This document shows, piece after piece, positions 6,847 to 10,730 of a stretch of 10,730 bases of DNA; within the stretch, counting starts at the first letter, position 1, and each line of letters starts with the position of its first letter. Origin of the DNA: an uncultured Collinsella sp. (GTDB lineage Bacteria; Actinomycetota; Coriobacteriia; Coriobacteriales; Coriobacteriaceae); the NCBI GenBank assembly GCA_900545835.1, contig URBB01000074.1, forward strand, positions 1 through 10,730. The letters run 5' to 3'. The position numbers and the translations under genes are program-made. The notes under the pieces were generated by a model that made no database searches, had not been told where the DNA came from, and was given only the letters and a program-made list of their open reading frames with translations.

Positions 6847-7086
6847 CTAGCTATCCTGGGATTCGTTTGCCGCATCCTCATCATATTCCTGCTCGAGCTT
6901 GTCGGCCTCACGCGGCGTCAGCTCAAACTTGTCGACCATATCGACCGCGCGGGAGCCCAGCTCAATCGCCTCGTCAAACAAATCGAGCGAACGCTCCAAG
7001 GAGGTATCCTTGGAACGAACGGTAGCGATGATCTGGTCCAAGCGGTCCGAGATCTCGTCGAAGTTGCGGACGGAACCCTCTGGCAT
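6847..7086 (-). CDS. xseB: Exodeoxyribonuclease VII small subunit
   Basis: A 79-aa soluble protein of the XseB family. In the complex several small subunits bind the long helical arm of XseA, which degrades single-stranded DNA from both ends in repair. The family pattern is clear: NFDEISDRLDQII near the start (8-20), then LERSLDLFDEAIELG in the middle, with a highly acidic C-terminus. Length is normal. The start is supported by GAGGAG (complement of 7092-7097) 5 nt upstream, embedded in the end of nusB, with only 2 nt between the genes. The partner gene xseA is not in this window, although the two are usually adjacent. Confidence 0.9.
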   Translation of the reverse strand: MPEGSVRNFDEISDRLDQIIATVRSKDTSLERSLDLFDEAIELGSRAVDMVDKFELTPREADKLEQEYDEDAANESQDS

Positions 7087-7088
7087 AG

Positions 7089-7673
7089 CTACTCCTCGAC
7101 GGAGTCGACAACAGCCTCGGCGGCGTCCGCATCCTCGGCCAGCACGCCAGCCTCAGCCTGGGCAACCGCAACCTTGGCGGCAGCCTCGGCAGCCTGTGCC
7201 TCCTCGCGAGCGCGATCCTCGGCCAGCAGCTCCTGGTACAGGTCCTCGCCCGGCAGCTCCTCGCTGCGAGCGATCTTGCCCAGCACGCCGTTGACAAACG
7301 ATGCGGACTGGTCGGTACCATAGGCCTTAGCGATCTCGACGGCCTCGTTGATGACGATGGCGTCCGAGACCTCCTCGTCGGTGAGGAAGCGCATCTCATA
7401 GACGGCGATACGCAGCAAGTTGCGGTCGGCGCCGGGCATGCGCATAAGATCCCAGTTCTTGGCGACGGCGCGCAGAGCGCAGTCGATACGATCGATATGC
7501 TCGTAGGCACCGCGGCAAAGCTCCAGCGCATAGGGGTCGAGGGGACCCTTCGAGATCAGGAAATCGCCCTCGAGGACGCGCTCGAGCGGGCTGTCCGTGG
7601 CCTCGGCCTGGAACAGCAGCTGCAGCGCCTGACTGCGGGCAAGCGTGCGCCCGCGATAAACCTTAAGGCTCAA
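7089..7673 (-). CDS. nusB: Transcription antitermination factor NusB, with C-terminal extension
   Basis: A 194-aa protein. NusB binds boxA RNA together with NusE (S10) and supports antitermination and processing of rRNA transcripts. The all-helical core covers about 8-136, with LARSQALQLLFQAEA (11-25) at the RNA-binding end and the signatures VINEAVEIAKAYG (107-119) and SFVNGVLG (125-132). A typical NusB stops near 140 residues; here about 50 more follow, rich in Ala, Glu and Asp and probably helical or disordered. The only reasonable start is TTG at 7671-7673, supported by AAGGAG 6 nt upstream and lying 3 nt after the preceding stop codon. It sits second to the asp23-like gene, as in Bacillus yqhY-nusB. 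Confidence 0.94.
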   Translation of the reverse strand: MSLKVYRGRTLARSQALQLLFQAEATDSPLERVLEGDFLISKGPLDPYALELCRGAYEHIDRIDCALRAVAKNWDLMRMPGADRNLLRIAVYEMRFLTDEEVSDAIVINEAVEIAKAYGTDQSASFVNGVLGKIARSEELPGEDLYQELLAEDRAREEAQAAEAAAKVAVAQAEAGVLAEDADAAEAVVDSVEE

Positions 7674-7676
7674 AGG

Positions 7677-8039
7677 TTACTCCTTGGGGAAAACGAGGCC
7701 GTCGATGCAAACGTCAACGCGCTCGACCTCGACGCCCACCTGGGCATCGATGGCGGCGACCACGGCGGCGCGAACGGCCTCGGCGAGCTTCTTGAACGGA
7801 TAGCCAAAGAACACCACGACACGCACGGTGAGTGCGAGCTTGTCGCCGACGACCTCGGCCTCGACCGCCGGCTCGGAAGCAGGGGCCTTGGACGAGAGCA
7901 TCATGGAGACAAGAGTGGTGGCAAGGTCCTTGACGCCAACGGAGGCGATGCCCTCGACATCCGACACGGCGCGCGAGACGATGGCGGTCAAAACATCGGG
8001 CGAAATGCCGATGCCGTCAATCTTGATTTCCTGGGGCAT
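7677..8039 (-). CDS. Asp23/Gls24 family envelope-stress protein (YqhY-like)
   Basis: A 120-aa Asp23/Gls24-family protein. It begins with a short segment containing SPDVLTAIVSRAVSDVEGIASVGV, split here as SPDVLTAIVSRAVSDV (13-28) and EGIASVGV (29-36). It ends with the family's beta-alpha-beta unit, where ALTVRVVVFFGYPFKKLAEA leads to VERVDVCIDGLVF. There is no signal peptide or membrane segment. The exact function of the family is poorly known: Asp23 of Staphylococcus is membrane-associated and linked to cell-wall stress, and Bacillus YqhY is linked to acetyl-CoA carboxylase control. Its place directly before nusB points to the YqhY subgroup. The start is supported by AGGAGG (complement of 8044-8049) 4 nt upstream. 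It lies 24 nt after efp and 3 nt before nusB. Confidence 0.88.
   Translation of the reverse strand: MPQEIKIDGIGISPDVLTAIVSRAVSDVEGIASVGVKDLATTLVSMMLSSKAPASEPAVEAEVVGDKLALTVRVVVFFGYPFKKLAEAVRAAVVAAIDAQVGVEVERVDVCIDGLVFPKE
7680..7685 (-). promoter_or_regulatory. Ribosome binding site for the TTG start of nusB
   Basis: The minus strand reads AAGGAG here, 6 nt before TTG 7671-7673, and overlaps the final codons of the asp23-like gene. Because no ATG or GTG is available before the conserved NusB core, this site decides the start. Confidence 0.8.
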
Positions 8040-8063
8040 GAGTCCTCCTAGAAGAGTTGGTTG

Positions 8064-8627
8064 CTAGACGCGGGAGACGAACTTGCCGTCGCGGGTGTCA
8101 ACCTTGATGACCTCGCCCTCGTTGAGGTACATGGGGACCTGGATGACAGCGCCGGTGTCAATCGTGGCCGGCTTGGTGGAACCCTGGACGGTGTCGCCCT
8201 TAAAGCCCGGGTCGGTCTGGACGATGGTGGTCTCGATAAACATCGGCGGGGTCACGCCCATGAGCTCATCGTCGGCGAAGAGCAGCTGGCAAATGTCGTT
8301 CTCGCGCAGCCACTTGGAGTTCTCGCCCACCATGTCCTCGGGAACGGGAACCTGCTCATAGGTCTCGTTGTCCATGAAGATGTAGTCGGCGCCATCGTTG
8401 TAGAGGTACTGGAACTCACGGGTGGTGAGCATGACGCTCTCGAACTTGGTGCCGGCGTTGCAGGTGTTCTCGACGACGCGGCCGCTCTTGATGTCGCGGG
8501 TCTTGTAGCGCACGAACGCGCCGCCCTTGCCCGGCTTGACATGCTGGAACTCGACGATGGTGTAGACCTTGTCCTTGATGCGGAGACCGAGGCCGTTCTT
8601 GAAGTCGGCGGTAGAAATGGTAGGCAT
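8064..8627 (-). CDS. efp: Elongation factor P
   Basis: A 187-aa translation factor that binds between the P and E sites of the ribosome and relieves stalling at consecutive prolines. Three beta-barrel domains are expected. Domain I (1-65) carries the acceptor-end loop VKPGKGGAF with Lys34 at its tip, the residue modified in many bacteria. The C-terminal domain has GDTVQGSTKPATIDTGAVIQ, split as GDTVQGSTKPA and TIDTGAVIQVP, the standard EF-P signature. Length is typical (185-190). The start at 8627 is chosen because MPTIST matches family N-termini and AAAGG lies about 5 nt upstream; a further Met at 8660 adds 11 unrelated residues. No lysyl-, rhamnosyl- or aminopentanol-modifying enzyme gene is nearby. 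It heads the efp-asp23-nusB-xseB-tlyA-nadK-recN run and is separated from pepP by a terminator. Confidence 0.96.
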   Translation of the reverse strand: MPTISTADFKNGLGLRIKDKVYTIVEFQHVKPGKGGAFVRYKTRDIKSGRVVENTCNAGTKFESVMLTTREFQYLYNDGADYIFMDNETYEQVPVPEDMVGENSKWLRENDICQLLFADDELMGVTPPMFIETTIVQTDPGFKGDTVQGSTKPATIDTGAVIQVPMYLNEGEVIKVDTRDGKFVSRV

Positions 8628-8684
8628 AGCGACCTTTCTTGTTATGGGCAGAACGCACAAGCGTCCAAATTACATACGATAGAA

Positions 8685-8690
8685 ATTATA
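8685..8690 (-). promoter_or_regulatory. Candidate -10 element for the efp-recN operon
   Basis: The minus strand reads TATAAT, a perfect -10 consensus, 57 nt upstream of the efp start and downstream of the pepP terminator. The -35 region at normal spacing is GC-rich and poor, so either the promoter relies on the -10 alone or another factor helps. A second weaker option on the same strand is CTGCAA-N17-TATGTA. Confidence 0.5.
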
Positions 8691-8721
8691 CACTTGCAGA
8701 CCGCGCCTGCGGCGAGCGCAT

Positions 8722-8764
8722 AAAAAGAGAACGCGGGGCGTCCGAATCATTTCGAACGCCCCGC
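8722..8764 (-). terminator. Rho-independent terminator of pepP
   Basis: A 14-bp GC-rich stem (8751-8764 with 8733-8746, one G-U pair) closes a 4-nt loop. On the minus strand it is followed by TTCTCTTTTT (complement of 8722-8731). It starts 22 nt past the pepP stop. It separates pepP from the efp-led operon, so the downstream genes need their own promoter. Confidence 0.93.
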
Positions 8765-8786
8765 ACCAAACTATCTACAAAGTAGA

Positions 8787-9917
8787 CTAGCAATCGATGA
8801 CGTGCAGGTCGTGCGGGGTCTTGGTGAAGGGCTCGTAGCCGTTCTCGGTGACCACGCCGTAGTCCTCAAGGCGCACGCCGCCCACGCCGGGCAGGTAGAC
8901 GCCGGGCTCCATGGTGACAACCGAGCCGATCTCGATGGTGTTCTTGCTGCGGTTGAAGTTGGGCAGCTCGTGAATGTCGATACCAACGCCGTGGCCCAAG
9001 CCATGGTTATAGTAATCGCCATAGCCGGCATCGCCGATGATCTTCTTGGAGAGCTTGAAGATGTCGTTACCCTCGACGCCCGGATGGATGGCGGCGACGC
9101 ACTCCTCGTGCGTGCGGCGCACGAGTGCATACAGGTCGAATTGCTCCTGCGTGGGCTCGCCCATCACAACAGTGCGTGTCATGTCGGAGCGGTAATCGCA
9201 GTAGCCCGCGCCGTAGTCCATGAGGACAAAGTCGCCCTTCTCGATCACGCGGTCGCTCGGCACGGCATGCGGGTTGGCGGTGTTGGGACCGCTCGCCACG
9301 ATGGAGCCGAAAGCAAGGCTGTCAGCGCCGTTGGCGAACATAAAGTTCTCGAGCTCGTTGCGAACCTGCTTCTCGGTCATACCAGGCTTAATAAAGCCGA
9401 GCATGTGCTGGAAGGCGGCGTCGGTGATCGACTGTGCATGGCGCATGAGCTCGATCTCCTCGGCATCCTTGATGGCGCGCATCTTGCGGATGTCGTCGTG
9501 CATCAACGGCAGCATACAGGCGACAGAGCGGTCCTCCAGGCCGCGCTGAATGCCCTGGTAGAAGTTGATCTGCATATCGTCCTCGACAGCGCAGACGCGG
9601 CACTTGTTGGCTGCAATCTTGCCAGCGACCCAGCCGGGGATGGTGCCCTCGTCCATGTCGAAGACCCAGGGGCTGCCGGCGGGCGTGTTCTCCTCAAAGC
9701 TGTTGAGGTAGCGCGAGTCGGTGTGGAACAGGCACTGGTCGGCCGTAATAAACGCAGCGTGCGGGAACTCGAAGGTGTAGTCGAATACGCCCTTAACGCC
9801 CGTAAGCCAACGAAGGTTGGCCTCGTCGCGCACCACGATGGCGTCGTAGCCACGCTCGACCATAAGGGCACGGACACGCTCGATACGACCGGCAGGACCG
9901 GCAGCAAACTCAGACAT
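8787..9917 (-). CDS. pepP: Xaa-Pro aminopeptidase / M24 family metallopeptidase
   Basis: A 376-aa cytoplasmic peptidase that should remove an N-terminal residue preceding proline (aminopeptidase P or prolidase-like). Residues about 10-140 form the creatinase-like N-terminal domain, including RWLTGVKGVFDY. Residues about 155-370 form the pita-bread catalytic fold. All five metal ligands are visible: Asp234 (MDYGAGY), Asp245 (SDMTRT), His309 (GLGHGVG), Glu337 (TMEPGVY) and Glu351 (RLEDYG). Length fits the short PepP/YqhT type of Gram-positive bacteria. The start has an AAAGGA-type site about 6 nt upstream. It has its own terminator, and lies just before efp as in Bacillus yqhT-efp. Exact substrate class (dipeptide versus longer peptide) cannot be decided from sequence. 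Confidence 0.92.
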   Translation of the reverse strand: MSEFAAGPAGRIERVRALMVERGYDAIVVRDEANLRWLTGVKGVFDYTFEFPHAAFITADQCLFHTDSRYLNSFEENTPAGSPWVFDMDEGTIPGWVAGKIAANKCRVCAVEDDMQINFYQGIQRGLEDRSVACMLPLMHDDIRKMRAIKDAEEIELMRHAQSITDAAFQHMLGFIKPGMTEKQVRNELENFMFANGADSLAFGSIVASGPNTANPHAVPSDRVIEKGDFVLMDYGAGYCDYRSDMTRTVVMGEPTQEQFDLYALVRRTHEECVAAIHPGVEGNDIFKLSKKIIGDAGYGDYYNHGLGHGVGIDIHELPNFNRSKNTIEIGSVVTMEPGVYLPGVGGVRLEDYGVVTENGYEPFTKTPHDLHVIDC

Positions 9918-10049
9918 GCAGATTCCTTTCTTGTTGTCTCTATATAGACGGGACGGGTCTCAACCGAACGACGGAATCGCATGCGATCCGCAACCGATTG
10001 GAAACCCGCCCCTCAACATGATACGAAAGAGAATGGAAGTCAATAAATC
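9918..10049 (-). promoter_or_regulatory. Upstream region of pepP with a 12-nt palindrome
   Basis: This 132-nt gap holds the perfect palindrome ATCGCATGCGAT (9976-9987), with CGG and CCG just outside it, and two copies of CAACCGA (9961-9967 and 9991-9997) 30 nt apart. On the minus strand TATATAGA (about 9939-9946) could be a -10 element with a poor TTCGGT -35. A TTGACT upstream (about 10038-10043) has no well-spaced -10. No clear terminator for the preceding 226-aa gene is visible, so readthrough into pepP is possible. Confidence 0.4.
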
Positions 10050-10730
10050 TTAGAGAAGTTCTTTACGAGAAGCCAAGTAGGCGTGAGCATGGCGCTTAAG
10101 AACCTCGTCCTCAACGTTCGTTAGGCGAATGGCGCCGAGTGCCGCGGGCAGCGGCAACATGCTGCGGTTCGAGCGTGCAAACTGCTGCTTGCGGAACTCC
10201 TCGATATATGCGGCAGACTCCAGATCGAAGGCAAGTTCCTCGATACCAAAGTCCTCCAAGCAGTCATCGACCTCAAAGACGTAATCGATATCGAAATCGC
10301 AGGCATCATGTGCAAGGCGTGCCTCAAAGCGAATGCCCTCGGACAACAGCTGGTAGGCAGGGGTCTGCGAAGCGGCATCGCCCAAGCAGGCGCGCAGGGT
10401 ACGCTCCCCCGTCTTGCCAAAATCGAGCGCATGGCGAGCGCTCGGGTTCGTGGCCATCAGTACGTCCTTGCGGGCAGTCTGAGACCATTGAACAGCATTG
10501 ACGAGCGCGACCTCCTCGCCCGCGAGAATCTCGGGGACGGTCTCAGTAAACTGATTCCAACGGGACTTACTGCTCGAAAGCATGGTGCCAACAAGTACCA
10601 CATAGCCGAGCTTGAGGTCCTCGGGGTCCGCCTCGCGAACAAGGTCGAGGTCACACACGACCAAGCCCGGTTCGGGACGAAACGCGATAGCGGGAAGCGC
10701 ATTGGCCGACGAGGCGACGAGCGGCTTCAT
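10050..10730 (-). CDS. Protein of unknown function at the right window edge
   Basis: A 226-aa open frame with the same strand and GC-rich coding style as its neighbours, ending in TAA at 10050-10052. I do not recognise the family. Visible features are a hydrophobic start (residues 1-30) that does not look like a classic signal peptide, a central stretch including YVVLVGTMLSSSKSRW and LMATNPSARHALDFGKTGER, and a very acidic region DACDFDIDYVFEVDDCLEDF (142-161) followed by basic residues. No transmembrane helices, metal-binding motif or nucleotide-binding loop is obvious. The Met codon is the last three bases of the window, so the ribosome binding site cannot be seen and the gene may begin further upstream. 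In related gene orders aroQ often precedes pepP, but this is not aroQ. Confidence 0.7.
   Translation of the reverse strand: MKPLVASSANALPAIAFRPEPGLVVCDLDLVREADPEDLKLGYVVLVGTMLSSSKSRWNQFTETVPEILAGEEVALVNAVQWSQTARKDVLMATNPSARHALDFGKTGERTLRACLGDAASQTPAYQLLSEGIRFEARLAHDACDFDIDYVFEVDDCLEDFGIEELAFDLESAAYIEEFRKQQFARSNRSMLPLPAALGAIRLTNVEDEVLKRHAHAYLASRKELL

Noticed and set aside
8628..8660. An 11-residue upstream extension of EF-P
   Set aside because: Family N-termini start at MPTIS-like sequence and the AAAGG site fits 8627 only.
8802..9947. A 381-aa plus-strand open frame across pepP
   Set aside because: Antisense shadow of the M24 peptidase, whose five metal ligands on the minus strand prove the real frame.

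Overview
The window is GC-rich, densely coding chromosomal DNA. The gene set and order suggest a Coriobacteriia-type actinobacterium, most likely Collinsella or a close relative. This is inferred from protein style, the fructose-PTS/RpiR pair and the recombination/translation cluster; no 16S or other marker is present to prove it. There are no tRNA or rRNA genes, CRISPR arrays, transposases or phage genes.

Left part (1-340): no gene is visible. It holds an unexplained stretch (about 1-186), a perfect 25-bp inverted repeat with a 23-nt spacer (187-259), and a convincing intrinsic terminator (269-301) for the gene that follows on the minus strand.

Sugar-uptake module (340-3473): a fused PTS permease with domain order IIB-IIC-IIA (fructose family, minus strand) is transcribed divergently from an RpiR-type regulator with an HTH and a SIS domain (plus strand). 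The roughly 270-nt space between them carries several nested inverted and direct repeats and is the obvious operator region. No 1-phosphofructokinase, HPr or enzyme I gene lies in the window.

Housekeeping operon (8627 down to 3533, minus strand): efp, asp23/yqhY-like, nusB, xseB, tlyA, nadK, recN. The genes are tightly packed, with gaps of 24, 3, 2 and about 35 nt and overlaps of 4 and 11 nt, so a single transcript with translational coupling is likely. The order resembles the Firmicutes efp-yqhY-nusB-folD-xseA-xseB-ispA-dxs-yqxC-argR-recN region with several members missing. It meets the RpiR gene convergently across a palindrome of unusual geometry (3482-3514).

Right part (8722-10730): a pepP-type M24 aminopeptidase (minus) with its own strong terminator just upstream of efp, a promoter region with a 12-nt palindrome, and a 226-aa protein of unknown function whose first visible Met is the last codon of the window.

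I see no clearly new multi-gene system. The observations most worth following are the 25-bp inverted repeat, the repeat-dense fru/rpiR intergenic region, the convergent palindrome, the EF-P loop variant, and the unrecognised protein at the right edge.
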